Below, piece by piece: positions 23,420 to 33,064 of a stretch of 64,000 nt of DNA. The stretch is from Phytoactinopolyspora limicola. Its GTDB lineage: Bacteria; Actinomycetota; Actinomycetes; Jiangellales; Jiangellaceae. Position numbers and translations under genes: made by a program. Numbering within the stretch: position 1 is the first letter of the stretch; every line of letters begins with the position of its first letter. The DNA is taken from contig NZ_JAAOEN010000006.1 of assembly GCF_011320225.1 (NCBI RefSeq), positions 62,001 to 126,000 of the forward strand, written 5' to 3'. The notes under the pieces were generated by a model. It saw nothing but the letters and a program-made list of their open reading frames with translations. It was not told the origin of the DNA and searched no databases.

Positions 23420-26400
23420 GTGCCTCGCCGCCCATCGGCAAATCCATCAAGTCCGTCAAATCAGCCCAAGCCCTCAGAATCGCCGAGCCCCTCAGAATCG
23501 GCCAGCCCCTCAGAATCGGCCAGCCCCTCAGAATCGGCCAGCCCTTCAGAATCACCGGCCGCCTCAGATCAGCAGGCGGCAACAGACCGGCAGACTCCGC
23601 CGAAACGGCAGCCCCCTTCACATCATCGGGGTTCACCACGGCCGCCGGGTCCCGCCCAGTCGTCGCCTGGAACATTCCGCCGCCTCGAGCCGTACCTGGT
23701 CCGGCACAAGAGGACGCTGCTCGTCTCCGTGCTGCTGGCCTTACTCTGGGCCGGGGCGGTAGCGGCCGTCCCGGTCACCCAGGGACGGGTCATCGACGAC
23801 GCGATCGTCAGCGGCACATCGCCTCTGATGCCGCTCATCGTCCTGCTCGGCGCCGTCGCGGTGGCCAGGTTCCTGCTGTCCACCGGCTGGCGCTACATCG
23901 GTGGCAAGACCGCCTTCCGGATCCAGGACGACATCCGGCACGACGTCTACGACACCCTGCAGCGGCTCGACTTCACCGGGCACGCTCAGCTGCAAAGCGG
24001 CCAGCTCGTCTCCCGGATCAGCAGCGACCTGCAGAAGGTCCATATGCTGCTGAGCTGGATCCCGCAGGTGGCGGGTGCGCTGCTGTCGGCCACGCTGTCC
24101 ATCGGGATCATGTTCGCGTTGTCGCCCCCGGTGGCGGCGCTCGTCGTCGCTGTGATCGTCGTCGTCTTCGCCGTCACCAACCGGCAGCGCCAGAAGGTGT
24201 ACGCCGCCGGCTGGGACGCCCAGCAGCGCGAGGCCGAGATGACCACCCGGGTCGAGGAGGCGGTCACCGGCGTAAGGGTGGTGCGCGCGTTCGGCCAGCA
24301 GCCCGCCGAGACCGAACGGCTGCACGCGTCGCTGCTCGACATGTTCGCGGCCCGGGTGCGGGCGGTCCGGCTGCGCGCCCCGTTCGTGGCGTCGCTCCAG
24401 GGTGCGCCGCTGGCCGGGCAGGTCCTGGTGCTGCTCGTCGGTGGTCTTCTGGTGCTCAACGGTCACCTCACGGTCGGAGTCTTTCTCGCCTGCATCGGGT
24501 ACCTCGCCGAGCTGGTCGGGATCGCGAGGGTGGCCGGCATGGTGCTGACCAACGCCCCGATGGCCAAGGCCGCGACCGAACGCGTCGGTGAGCTGCTCGA
24601 TCTGCAGGCGGAGATCACCGAGCCACTTCGGCCGGTGGACGTCGCCCCCAACGGTGGGTCAGTCTCGTTCCACAAGGTCAGCTTCGCCTACGCCGACGGC
24701 GACGGGCATCAGGTGATGCGCGACTTCACCCTCGACGTCCAGGCCGGCGAGACGGTCGCCCTGGTCGGCCCGTCCGGATGCGGCAAGTCCACCGCCCTCA
24801 CCATGCTGCCGCGGTTCTTCGATGCCGACGCCGGGACCATCACCGTCGACGGCATCGACGTGCGGCGATGGTCTCTGCCCGAACTGCGCGGCCGGATCGG
24901 CGTGGTCTTCGAGAACAGCTTCCTCTTCTCCGACACCATCGCGGCCAACATCGCCTACGGCAAACCCGATGCCACCGCCGATGAGATCCGTGCCGCCGCG
25001 ACCGCGTCCGCCGCCGACGAGTTCATCGGCGAGCTGTCGGACGGATACGACACGGTGGTCGGCGAGGAAGGTATCACCCTCTCCGGTGGCCAGCGCCAAC
25101 GCGTGGCGCTGGCCCGGGCGCTGCTCGCGGAGCCGGACATCCTTTTGCTCGACGACGCCACGTCGTCCGTCGACGTCAAGGTGGAGGAGCGTATCCACGC
25201 CAATCTGCGGCCGTTTCTCGCTGAACGGACCGTGCTCCTCGTCGCGTATCGGGAGTCCACGCTGCGCCTGGCCGATCGCGTCGTCCTCATCGACCAGGGC
25301 GGCGTCGTCGACCACGGCAGTCACCAGGAACTGATGGAGCGCTCCGGGCTCTACCGCGACCTGTTCGGCGACGGAGATTCCAGCTCCGACGACGCCGGTC
25401 CGGCCGGTCTCATCGGACGGGCCCGAACCGGACGGTTCGAAGCGACCGCGTCGGCCTGGCAGTCTCGCCAGGACGCCACCGGTCACCTGCCGCCGGCGGA
25501 GATGGAGATTCCGCGGCCGGTCGCCGATCAGATCGCCAAGCTGCCGCCACCGAAGGATCCCCCGGCGGTCGATTTCGCCCGGGAGAACGGCGCTCGTGGG
25601 CCGCTGCGGCTGCCATCGTTCGTCCGGCCGTACATCGGCGGGCTGATCGTGGGAATGGGACTGGTCATCCTCGAAGCCGTCATCGTGCTGATGAACCCGA
25701 TGCTGGTCCGCCAGGCCGTGGACGACGGAATGCTGGCGGGTTCGCTGCCGGTGCTGTTCACCATCTGCGCGGTCGCCGCCGGGCTCGTCGGTGCGCTCTG
25801 GTGGGATCAGCGCACGGGGCTGCTGTGGACCGCTCGCAGCACCGAGCGGCTCCTGCTGGCGCTGCGGGTGCGGATCTTCGGCCAGCTGCAGCGGCTCGGC
25901 ATCGACTACTACGACCGCACCCAGGCCGGCCGGATCATGACCCGGATGACCTCCGACGTGGACGCGATCGCGCAGCTGTTCCAGGTGGGTCTGATCAACA
26001 CGGTGGTGAGCCTGACCACCTTCATCGGGATGTCCGTCGTGGTCGTCGTACTCGACCCGCTGCTGGCGCTGGTCGTGCTGGGCGTAATCCCGTTCGCGGC
26101 CCTGAGCACGTGGTGGTACCGGCGCCGCGCCTCGGTGGCATACGACCAGGCCCGCGAGCAGATATCGGTGATCAACGCGGACATCCAGGAGAGCATGGCC
26201 GGGATCCGGGTCACCCACGCCTACCGCCGGGAAGCGGTCAACCTGGCCCGCTTCGCCGCGATGGGCCGGGAGTTCGTCGCCGCGAGCCTGCGCGGGTTGT
26301 TCGCCGTGTCGGTGTACGTCGCCACCATCGAGCTGCTCTCGGTGCTCGCGATCGCCGCCGTCCTGGGCGTGGGAGCTACCCGGATCGAGTCGGGAACCCT

Positions 26401-27292
26401 GGCGCTGGGCACGCTCATCGCATTCCTGCTCTACCTGGCCCAGGTCTTCGCGCCGGTGCAGCAACTGTCCCAGGTGTTCGACGTCTACCAGCGGGCCCGG
26501 ACCGGACTGGTCCGGGTGCGACGGCTGCTGGCCCTAGAGACGTCCACACCGGTGCGGCCGGACGCCGAACCGGTGCGCGAACTCCGGGGCGACATCCGTT
26601 TCCACCAGGTACGGCTGCGCTACGCGGGCACGTCGACGGACGCGATCCGCGACGTCGACCTGCACGTACCACCCGGCCAGCGGATCGCGTTCGTGGGGCG
26701 CACCGGAGCCGGCAAGTCGACGCTGTCGAAGCTGATCGCCCGGTTCTACGACCCGACGTCGGGAACCGTCCTGGTCGACGGGCGCCCGCTGGATGCGCTC
26801 GACGTCACCAGCTACCGCCGCCGGCTGGGGTACGTGCCGCAAGAGCCGTTCCTGTTCTCGCGCACGATCCGGGACAACATCGCCTACGCCAAGGCGACGG
26901 TGAGCGACGCCGAGGTCGAGGCCGCGGCCCGGGCCGTCGGAGCACATGAGTTCATCGAGCGGCTGCCCGGCGGTTACCACCATGTGGTGGCCGAACGCGG
27001 CCGGTCGTTGTCGGCCGGACAGCGCCAGCTGGTCTGCCTGGCGCGGGCGCTGTTGCACGACCCGTCGATCCTGATCCTCGACGAGGCGACCTCCAACCTG
27101 GATCTGGCCAGTGAGCGACGCGTCAACCAGGCGATGCGGGTGGCGTCAGCGGGCCGGACCACACTCGTCGTCACGCACCGACCGCAATCGTTGCACTGGG
27201 TGGACCGAGTGGTGGTGGTCGCTGACGGCAGGATCGACGGCGACGAGCCGGCGCCCGACTACGTCGCCCGGGTGCTCCAGCCAGCCGGCTAG
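23420..27292 (+). CDS. Fused double ABC exporter (TMD-NBD-TMD-NBD) with asymmetric sites
   Basis: Single-chain type IV multidrug/lipid exporter of 1290 residues. A Ser/Pro/Glu-rich N-terminal tail (about 1-85) precedes TMD1 (about 95-385). NBD1 has Walker A GPSGCGKST (about 449), LSGGQRQ (about 554), and altered catalytic residues: LLLDDATSS (Asp for the catalytic Glu, about 577) and LVAYRES (Tyr for the switch His, about 609). TMD2 follows (about 735-1030). NBD2 is canonical: GRTGAGKST (about 1092), ILDEATSNLD and VVTHRPQS, but its signature is LSAGQRQ. This is the pattern of heterodimeric exporters with one degenerate ATP site. Start GTG 23420, GGAG upstream. Confidence 0.93.
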   Translation: MPRRPSANPSSPSNQPKPSESPSPSESASPSESASPSESASPSESPAASDQQAATDRQTPPKRQPPSHHRGSPRPPGPAQSSPGTFRRLEPYLVRHKRTLLVSVLLALLWAGAVAAVPVTQGRVIDDAIVSGTSPLMPLIVLLGAVAVARFLLSTGWRYIGGKTAFRIQDDIRHDVYDTLQRLDFTGHAQLQSGQLVSRISSDLQKVHMLLSWIPQVAGALLSATLSIGIMFALSPPVAALVVAVIVVVFAVTNRQRQKVYAAGWDAQQREAEMTTRVEEAVTGVRVVRAFGQQPAETERLHASLLDMFAARVRAVRLRAPFVASLQGAPLAGQVLVLLVGGLLVLNGHLTVGVFLACIGYLAELVGIARVAGMVLTNAPMAKAATERVGELLDLQAEITEPLRPVDVAPNGGSVSFHKVSFAYADGDGHQVMRDFTLDVQAGETVALVGPSGCGKSTALTMLPRFFDADAGTITVDGIDVRRWSLPELRGRIGVVFENSFLFSDTIAANIAYGKPDATADEIRAAATASAADEFIGELSDGYDTVVGEEGITLSGGQRQRVALARALLAEPDILLLDDATSSVDVKVEERIHANLRPFLAERTVLLVAYRESTLRLADRVVLIDQGGVVDHGSHQELMERSGLYRDLFGDGDSSSDDAGPAGLIGRARTGRFEATASAWQSRQDATGHLPPAEMEIPRPVADQIAKLPPPKDPPAVDFARENGARGPLRLPSFVRPYIGGLIVGMGLVILEAVIVLMNPMLVRQAVDDGMLAGSLPVLFTICAVAAGLVGALWWDQRTGLLWTARSTERLLLALRVRIFGQLQRLGIDYYDRTQAGRIMTRMTSDVDAIAQLFQVGLINTVVSLTTFIGMSVVVVVLDPLLALVVLGVIPFAALSTWWYRRRASVAYDQAREQISVINADIQESMAGIRVTHAYRREAVNLARFAAMGREFVAASLRGLFAVSVYVATIELLSVLAIAAVLGVGATRIESGTLALGTLIAFLLYLAQVFAPVQQLSQVFDVYQRARTGLVRVRRLLALETSTPVRPDAEPVRELRGDIRFHQVRLRYAGTSTDAIRDVDLHVPPGQRIAFVGRTGAGKSTLSKLIARFYDPTSGTVLVDGRPLDALDVTSYRRRLGYVPQEPFLFSRTIRDNIAYAKATVSDAEVEAAARAVGAHEFIERLPGGYHHVVAERGRSLSAGQRQLVCLARALLHDPSILILDEATSNLDLASERRVNQAMRVASAGRTTLVVTHRPQSLHWVDRVVVVADGRIDGDEPAPDYVARVLQPAG
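23472..23561 (+). repeat. 18-bp coding tandem repeat, five copies
   Basis: The unit CCTCAGAATCGGCCAGCC (two perfect central copies, edges diverged) encodes repeated PSESAS hexapeptides in the N-terminal tail of the ABC exporter. The copy number may vary between strains. Confidence 0.75.
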
Positions 27293-27372
27293 TGGTGTCG
27301 CGCGCCGGAGATCCGGGCGGATCTCCGGCGCGGCACACTAGTGTCGTTAGGGTGGCTCGGAGGAAGGCAACA

Positions 27373-27810
27373 GTGCGCCGGCTGCTGGTGACGTGTGGCG
27401 TCGTCGTGATGGCATGCGCCGGATGTTCCGACGACGTGCCTGACGTGAGCCCGCAACTCGGCGACGGTGCGGACGCCGTTGAGCTAGGTGGACGTGACGA
27501 CACCCGGCCCGCCCCGGCTGGTGACGGTACCGACCCGCCGGCTGGCGGGGCCGACGGAGTGTCCCCGGATCCCGATGGTGCCGACGGCGTCGAGACCGTG
27601 GTCGTAGACCAGGTGGGTGAGGTGGACGTCCGGGTCACCGGGGCCAGCCAGATGGAGCTGGTCGACGTCCGCCCGGCGGCTGGATGGCGGTACACCGTCG
27701 ACGACGCCGACACCGACGAGATTGAACTCGAGTTTCGCCACGAAGGCGGCCGGTCGGTCGACGTCGAGATCACCGTCGAGGACGGCCACCTTCGGACCGA
27801 GGTCGACTAA
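27373..27810 (+). CDS. Lipoprotein A with shared acidic beta domain
   Basis: A 145-residue predicted lipoprotein. The signal RRLLVTCGVVVMACAGC ends in a lipobox with the lipidated Cys followed by SDD. A Pro/Asp/Gly-rich linker leads to a domain of about 60 residues with MELVDVRPAAGW, DEIELEF and VEITVEDGHL. The same domain occurs twice in the lipoprotein at 30329-31105, on the other side of a two-component system. The start is the GTG at 27373, with GGAGGAAGG upstream; the longer frame to 27292 has no site. It converges on the response regulator. Function unknown; an extracytoplasmic ligand or sensor accessory role is inference. Confidence 0.75.
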   Translation: MRRLLVTCGVVVMACAGCSDDVPDVSPQLGDGADAVELGGRDDTRPAPAGDGTDPPAGGADGVSPDPDGADGVETVVVDQVGEVDVRVTGASQMELVDVRPAAGWRYTVDDADTDEIELEFRHEGGRSVDVEITVEDGHLRTEVD

Positions 27811-27845
27811 CCGTCCTCGCCGCACCCACCACACGGAGGGTTGTG

Positions 27846-27967
27846 CACAAGGAAGCTTGTTGTCGCTATAGGCGCAGTGCGGAAGCTTGTGGTCGGCGCC
27901 TTGCAGTGGCGCCTTGCAGTAAGGAGGCTTGTGGTCGCTATAGGCGCGGTAAGGAGGCTTACTGCAC
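27846..27967. repeat. Tandem imperfect repeats between convergent genes
   Basis: Variants of (A)AGGAGGCTTGTGGTCGCTATA and GCGCCTTGCAGT recur three to four times (AAGGAAGCTTGTTGTCGCTATA near 27849, TAAGGAGGCTTGTGGTCGCTATA near 27930), with paired GCAGT/ACTGC words. A related segment is at 62278-62345, and the GTCGCTAT word also occurs in the palindromes near 16938 and 42228. Possible terminator. Confidence 0.5.
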
Positions 27968-27982
27968 CGGCGGCGGGTGGGT

Positions 27983-28654
27983 TCACCCGGGGTCGAAGCG
28001 GTACCCCATGCCACGGACGGTGATGATGACACCATCACCCAGCTTCTTGCGCAGATATCCGACGTATACGTCGACCACGTTGGAGCCCGGATTGTGGCTG
28101 TACCCCCACACCCCGCTGAGCAGCTGCTCCCGGGAGAGCACCTCGCCGGGCCGCTTCAGAAACACCTCCAGCATGACGAACTCGCGTGCGCTGAGCTCCA
28201 CCTCGCGGCCGTCGATGCGGACCTGCCGGCGGCGGATGTCGAGGGCTAACCGGCCGACGTTGAGTTCGGACGATGCCTCAGCGCTTGCTGTTGCCCCGGA
28301 TCGTAGCCGCGCCCGGACGCGGGCCAGGAGTTCGTCGAACCGGAACGGTTTGCTGAGGTAGTCGTCGGCGCCGGCATCGAGCCCTTTGATGGTGTTCTCC
28401 GGCCCGCCGCGGGCGGTCAGGATGAGCACCGGTGTAGTGACACCTTGGCCGCGTAAGGCGTGGAGCACATCGAGTCCGTCGATGTGGGGTAGCCCGATGT
28501 CGAGGATGACCAGGTCGATGTCGGCGCGGTGCGCTTCGTCGAGCCCGGTCCGGCCGTCGTGGGCCACGACGGTGGTGTAACCGTGGGCGGCGAGGCCGCG
28601 TTCGAGGAACTCGGCGATGCGGGGCTCGTCTTCGACGATGAGGATGCGGGTCAC
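27983..28654 (-). CDS. OmpR-family response regulator
   Basis: Transcription factor of 223 residues. The receiver has acidic residues EDE at 8-10, the phosphorylated Asp52 in LVILDIGLP and the conserved Lys in DDYLSKPF. The C-terminal winged helix (about 130-220) has VELSAREFVMLEVFLKRPGEVLSREQLL and the recognition helix VVDVYVGYLRKKLG. Its start ATG overlaps the stop of the histidine-kinase gene by 4 bp, so kinase and regulator form one operon with the kinase first. Likely targets are its own operon and the flanking lipoprotein genes. Confidence 0.95.
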   Translation of the reverse strand: MTRILIVEDEPRIAEFLERGLAAHGYTTVVAHDGRTGLDEAHRADIDLVILDIGLPHIDGLDVLHALRGQGVTTPVLILTARGGPENTIKGLDAGADDYLSKPFRFDELLARVRARLRSGATASAEASSELNVGRLALDIRRRQVRIDGREVELSAREFVMLEVFLKRPGEVLSREQLLSGVWGYSHNPGSNVVDVYVGYLRKKLGDGVIITVRGMGYRFDPG

Positions 28655-30147
28655 GGCAACTCACCTTCCACGGTAGGGGAGACCGTCGCCTCGTGGTGTG
28701 CTTCGGCCGGGACGACGACGGTGAACCGAGCCCCGCCGGTGTCCGACGCACCAACCTCCACCCGGCCGCCGTGCGCTCGGGCGATGGCGTCCACGATGGC
28801 GAGCCCCAGGCCGGCCCCGCCGTCCTGCCGGGCGGAGGTACGGCCGCGGCTGAAGCGGCCGAAGAGCCGGTCTAGCTCGGCTGGGTCGACACCCGGGCCG
28901 TCGTCGGTGACCCACAGGTGCGCTTCGCCATCACGCAGCGCCGAGCCGACACCGACCCGCTGGCCGGGTTCGGTGTGCTGCACCGCGTTCTGGGCCAGCT
29001 GGAGTAGTGCCTGGGTGAGCCGCTGCCGGTCGCCTTCCACCACGCCGGGTGCCACGGCGTCCAGGCGCCAGTCGCGGTCGCCGAGGGCGCGTGCCTTGGC
29101 CAGGACCTCGTCGGTCAGCGCGTCGAGGTCGACCGGTGTGACGTCGAGGAACTCGGCTTGCTGCGCCTTGGCCAGCAGCAGAAGGTCGTCGACCATCCGC
29201 TGCATCCGGTCCAGCTCGTCGTTGATCAGTTCGAGGGTCTCTTCGCGTTGGGCGTCGTCGGCGTAGTTCATCAGGTCGAGGTTGCCGCGGATGATGGTGA
29301 CCGGAGTGCGCAGCTCGTGCCCGGCGTCGTCGATGAACTCCCGTTGCGCGCGGAAAGCCGTCTCCAGCCGGTCGAGCATGTCGTTGAAGGTGGCCACCAG
29401 CCGGGCGATCTCCCCGCGGCCGCCCTCCCACTCGATGCGCCGGGTCAGATCGGTCTCGGTGATCGATCGGGCCGTCGCCGAGACCTCGTCGACCGGTCTG
29501 AGCACCCGGCCGGTGACGAACCAGACGATGCCGGCCGCCACGACGAGGACGATGCCGCCGATGATAGCGACCACGGTGATGACATCGCTGATCTCGGATG
29601 CTTCGAGGTCGCGGAACCACGCGGTGACGAACACCCCGACGGTGTCCCCGCCGACCTGGACCGGGGTGGCCTGATAAGCCACGACTCCGACGTCGTCGAC
29701 CTGGACCCGGCCCCGCTCGACGGCCTGCACCGCACTCCATCGGTCGGTCAGCTCGACGAGCCGATCCAGCCGGGCCGGAGGATCACCACCACTGCGCAGA
29801 TAGGGAGCGCCGTCGACGTAGGTGATGAATACTTGATTCTCCGACGGAACGTTGCGCTGGAGGAAAACTCGGAACATCCGCTCGACGTCGGGGCCGAACA
29901 ACTCACCCGTCGCCGGATCCGTGCCCGCGGCGAGGGCGGCGAACTCCTCGGTGTCGCGGGCCATGCCGTCGGTGATGCGTTCGTCCACCCGAGACTCGAG
30001 GATCATCTGGGTGGCCAGGCTGGACAGCACCAGGGCCGCCACCAGCAGGGCGGCGCTGGCCGCGACGATGGGTGCGCGGGCCGAGCCGAACCGTCGCGAC
30101 CAGCTTCGCTTCGGGCCGGTGGCCTGCCTCCGCGTCGTCGAGTCCAT
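28651..30147 (-). CDS. Sensor histidine kinase (EnvZ/MprB type)
   Basis: Membrane kinase of about 498 residues, cognate to the adjacent response regulator. TM1 is at about residues 20-44. An extracytoplasmic sensor region of about 125 residues follows, then TM2 (VITVVAIIGGIVLVVAAGIVWFV). HAMP comes next, then a HisKA H-box DDAGHELRTP with the phosphorylated His near residue 272, and an ATPase domain with N box QNAVQHT, G1 DDGPGVD and GGAGLGLAIV. The start is the ATG at 30147, with GGAGG upstream; the frame continues to 30186. The sensor part shows no PAS, and its signal is unknown. Confidence 0.93.
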   Translation of the reverse strand: MDSTTRRQATGPKRSWSRRFGSARAPIVAASAALLVAALVLSSLATQMILESRVDERITDGMARDTEEFAALAAGTDPATGELFGPDVERMFRVFLQRNVPSENQVFITYVDGAPYLRSGGDPPARLDRLVELTDRWSAVQAVERGRVQVDDVGVVAYQATPVQVGGDTVGVFVTAWFRDLEASEISDVITVVAIIGGIVLVVAAGIVWFVTGRVLRPVDEVSATARSITETDLTRRIEWEGGRGEIARLVATFNDMLDRLETAFRAQREFIDDAGHELRTPVTIIRGNLDLMNYADDAQREETLELINDELDRMQRMVDDLLLLAKAQQAEFLDVTPVDLDALTDEVLAKARALGDRDWRLDAVAPGVVEGDRQRLTQALLQLAQNAVQHTEPGQRVGVGSALRDGEAHLWVTDDGPGVDPAELDRLFGRFSRGRTSARQDGGAGLGLAIVDAIARAHGGRVEVGASDTGGARFTVVVPAEAHHEATVSPTVEGELP

Positions 30148-30328
30148 TCGTCGCACGCCTCCGATTGTGCCTGCCTGCTCCGTCATATGTGCGCAGGTGA
30201 TGGCGTTCCACGTGGTTGATGAGGGAATCCTGAGCCGAACATGAGAGGCCTTTCATGAAGGCTCGACGACGTTGGTTCGACGGGTAGACCGGTAAGAGAC
30301 CGAACGACGTACACGATGAAAGGTGCCC

Positions 30329-31105
30329 ATGATGCGCCGGACAGCTGGAACTTTCGCCGCCATCGCGGCGGTCACCCTCGTGGTCGCGGCCTGCGGCGGG
30401 GACGACAGCTCGACCACGACCCTGAACGACGGTGCCGATGCCGTCGAGGTCAGCCCCGACACCGGTCCAGCCGATGCTGGTGAGCCGGGAAGCGCCGATG
30501 ATGACCACGATGATGCTGGTCAGGGTGGTGATGATGCGGCTGATGACACCGCTGGCGCCGCCGACGCGGAACGCGACGACACCGGTGGCAGCGCGGTGAT
30601 CGACCCGCGGGCTGACTACCCGGTGCCGGCCCAGCCGGGCCGCTGGGCGATCGGCGAGGCCGGATTCGTCGAGTTCGACGTACGCGACCGGGAGCTGGTC
30701 CTCGTCGACGTCGAGGCGGTCGACGGCTGGCGTTCCAGCGTCGACGAGGACTCGTCGGACGAGATCGAGGTCGACTTCAAGCAGGGCAACGTCGACATCG
30801 ACGTCGAGATCGAACTGGACGACGGCCGGCTGGAGATCGACGTCGACACCGACATCGACCGCGCCGACCCCGGGGTGTACGAACTAGGCCAGGCCGGATC
30901 GATGGAGTTCACCGTCGACAATGGCCGGCTCGTGCTGCGCGACGTCGTCGTGGCTGACGGCTGGTCGCTGCGGATGGACGAAGAGGACAGCGACGAGATC
31001 GAGTTCACCCTGTCCAGCGGGAATGAGCGGTGGCGGGTGGAGATCGAGCTCGACGACGGTGCGGTGGAGTTGGAGATCGACTACCGGGTCCGCGACACGA
31101 TCTGA
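30329..31105 (+). CDS. Lipoprotein B with duplicated acidic beta domain
   Basis: A 258-residue predicted lipoprotein divergent from the kinase operon. Lipobox LVVAAC follows a basic MMRRTAG start. A long Asp/Gly/Ala linker (about 27-95) precedes two tandem copies of the domain found in lipoprotein A. Each copy has a G-x-V/M-EF strand, a (R/E)LVLVDV or RLVLRDV strand, a GW turn, DEIE(V/F) and a V(E)IELDDG-x-(L/V)E(I)D ending. The protein is extremely acidic, which may mean cation or polycation binding. The start is ATG 30329 with AAAGG upstream. Regulation by the adjacent two-component system is inferred from the divergent layout. Confidence 0.78.
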   Translation: MMRRTAGTFAAIAAVTLVVAACGGDDSSTTTLNDGADAVEVSPDTGPADAGEPGSADDDHDDAGQGGDDAADDTAGAADAERDDTGGSAVIDPRADYPVPAQPGRWAIGEAGFVEFDVRDRELVLVDVEAVDGWRSSVDEDSSDEIEVDFKQGNVDIDVEIELDDGRLEIDVDTDIDRADPGVYELGQAGSMEFTVDNGRLVLRDVVVADGWSLRMDEEDSDEIEFTLSSGNERWRVEIELDDGAVELEIDYRVRDTI

Positions 31106-31151
31106 GGTGTGGCCCCGGGGATCGGCGGGCGGTGGCGCGCCGCCCGTCCGC

Positions 31152-32828
31152 TCAGCGGACCCGTGCCCGCAGCAGCTCCTCGGCAAAGGCCGGCCGACGG
31201 CGGTTCCGCTGGATGACGTCGGCCAGGTAGCGGGTGAACTCCGTGGGCGTTCCGGCCGCCTCCGCGGCGTCTCGCATGCGGCGTAGTAGCCGGGCGGCGG
31301 TCCGGTAGTTGTGGCGGCCGGCATGCACCAGCGTCCGGTCGACGACCCGCCGATACAGCGGCAGCGTGGACGCTGGGTCGGTGATGATGCGGCGGCGGAA
31401 CAGGCGTTCCCACAGTTCGACGTCGATGCCGTCCGGGTGGGCGCGGGCCGCCGTCCACGCCGCGTCGTCGTCGCCGCGATCATGGAGAACGAGCACCCAT
31501 CCGCGCGGATCGACCCTGGCCAGAAGCTCACCAGCTACCGCGTGCTCGGCGTCCCACACTCCGGCAGCGGTGGCATCACGCTCGAACGCCTTGTACGTGG
31601 TCGTCGACGGCCGGTTCTGGAAGTCGTCGCGCCGGATCCGGACCACCTCGTCGAGCTGTCCGCGCCGTCGGGCGTCCTCGGCGGCATACGTCACCAGGGG
31701 AGTCACCTGGTGCGAGTGTGGGTCGGCGGCGATGCCCTGTCGGGCGTATTCGGCGGCGAGCTCGCCATAACCGGACTCGTGTAAGGCATCCACCAGCTCG
31801 GCGAACTGGTAGGCGCGCTGGGGCTGTCCGCCGGCACGTTGGATGATCTCCTCCGGATCTCGGTGCAGCACCGCTAGCCGGCGGCGGGCGTAGTCGATGC
31901 CGTGGTGGTCCGCCGCATCATCCTTGGAGAGCTGATCGAGCAGACCGCGGTACTGCTCAGCCCCGATCGCGCCGATCACGTCGGCGTATTCGCAGATGTC
32001 GATGTCGATGACGTCTTGGGTGCCGCCGAACCTGAAGGTGAACAGCCAGTTCACCAAGGCCGTGACGTCGGCGTCGGTCAGGTGCGCCGCGGCTGCCGCC
32101 TTCGCATGTGCATCGAGCAGACGGCCGATCTGCATGCCCTGCGACCCGGACGAGTCGTCACTGCGCCGGATAGCCCGCACCGCTAGCTCGATAGCCCGTT
32201 GTACGACGGCGAGGAACTGGGCGGATGCAGCGTTCTCCGCGAGATCCTCCAGGTGGTCCACGACGGGTTCGACGTCGTCCGCGTACTGGTTGGCGGCCAG
32301 ATAGTCGTAGAAGGGTTCATCTGGGGTGAACGTGTCGGCCACGACCGTCATCAGGGTGGACATGTCGCCGGTGGTGGTGGCGGTGATGGTGGCGTGACGA
32401 CGGGCGACGAACTCCACCATCCCGTCGACCTCGATGCAGGCGTCCAGCAGAAGATCTCTGAGTTCGTTGGCGGTGAGTCCGTGCAGCCACCGGTCCGGGC
32501 TGAAGGTTTCCTGCTCGACGTCCGCCGCCTCCCTGACACCGGCCTGCCCGGTGGACTCGTCCGAGGGGACCGCCACCGAGACGGCGACGGCGACGCAATG
32601 TTTGCAGAACGCACCCATCACCCCGACCGGGCAGTCGCAGAACCACGAGTCGGCGGACAGCTCGACGTGGTAATCGTCCGTGCCGGCGACCACGGCCGTG
32701 ATCCGATCCGCACCCTCGGTGAGTTCGATGACGCGCCCGGCGCCGGCGTAGGTGGCGCCGCGCTCGATCGTGATCGGGTCGGTTAGCTCGTCGAGGCGGC
32801 TGCTGAGGTCCTGTGCCCACACACTCAC
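31152..32828 (-). CDS. SWIM zinc-finger protein with long helical repeat region
   Basis: About 558 residues. The SWIM motif CxC-x8-CxH is Cys64, Cys66, Cys75 and His77 in WFCDCPVGVMGAFCKHCVAV. SWIM domains bind DNA or protein. The remaining 450 residues are helical pairs rich in Ala/Arg/Asp, resembling TPR-like repeats, and include ARRRLAVLHRDPEE and repeated HAGR..YRTAARLLRRMR. Such proteins are common in actinobacteria and have no established role. The start is the GTG at 32828 with GAGAG upstream; a frame to 32966 continues through unlikely sequence. Confidence 0.8.
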   Translation of the reverse strand: MSVWAQDLSSRLDELTDPITIERGATYAGAGRVIELTEGADRITAVVAGTDDYHVELSADSWFCDCPVGVMGAFCKHCVAVAVSVAVPSDESTGQAGVREAADVEQETFSPDRWLHGLTANELRDLLLDACIEVDGMVEFVARRHATITATTTGDMSTLMTVVADTFTPDEPFYDYLAANQYADDVEPVVDHLEDLAENAASAQFLAVVQRAIELAVRAIRRSDDSSGSQGMQIGRLLDAHAKAAAAAHLTDADVTALVNWLFTFRFGGTQDVIDIDICEYADVIGAIGAEQYRGLLDQLSKDDAADHHGIDYARRRLAVLHRDPEEIIQRAGGQPQRAYQFAELVDALHESGYGELAAEYARQGIAADPHSHQVTPLVTYAAEDARRRGQLDEVVRIRRDDFQNRPSTTTYKAFERDATAAGVWDAEHAVAGELLARVDPRGWVLVLHDRGDDDAAWTAARAHPDGIDVELWERLFRRRIITDPASTLPLYRRVVDRTLVHAGRHNYRTAARLLRRMRDAAEAAGTPTEFTRYLADVIQRNRRRPAFAEELLRARVR

Positions 32829-33064
32829 GGACAGCACTCTCTCAGGGCGAGGGGCGTAGGTTCCACCCGTGCCATCCAGCTTGGTTTCACAGCGGTGGTC
32901 GCCGTCGTCGGCACTTCCTGGTTTTGTATGCCGTATGCGGCCTGGTTTTCGGGGGTTATCCGGCATAGAAAGCCAGCAAGAGCCGGGCCACGGCCCGTCC
33001 CGCCATGGTCAAACGATTAGGCTGCATCGACGTTGCCGGTGATCGGGGGAGTGAGGGCGGGCCA

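Noticed and set aside
24659-26464. 601-codon minus-strand frame inside the ABC exporter
   Set aside because: It lies wholly opposite a canonical ABC gene and is rich in Asp/His/Gln/Arg runs, as antisense GC3 frames are.
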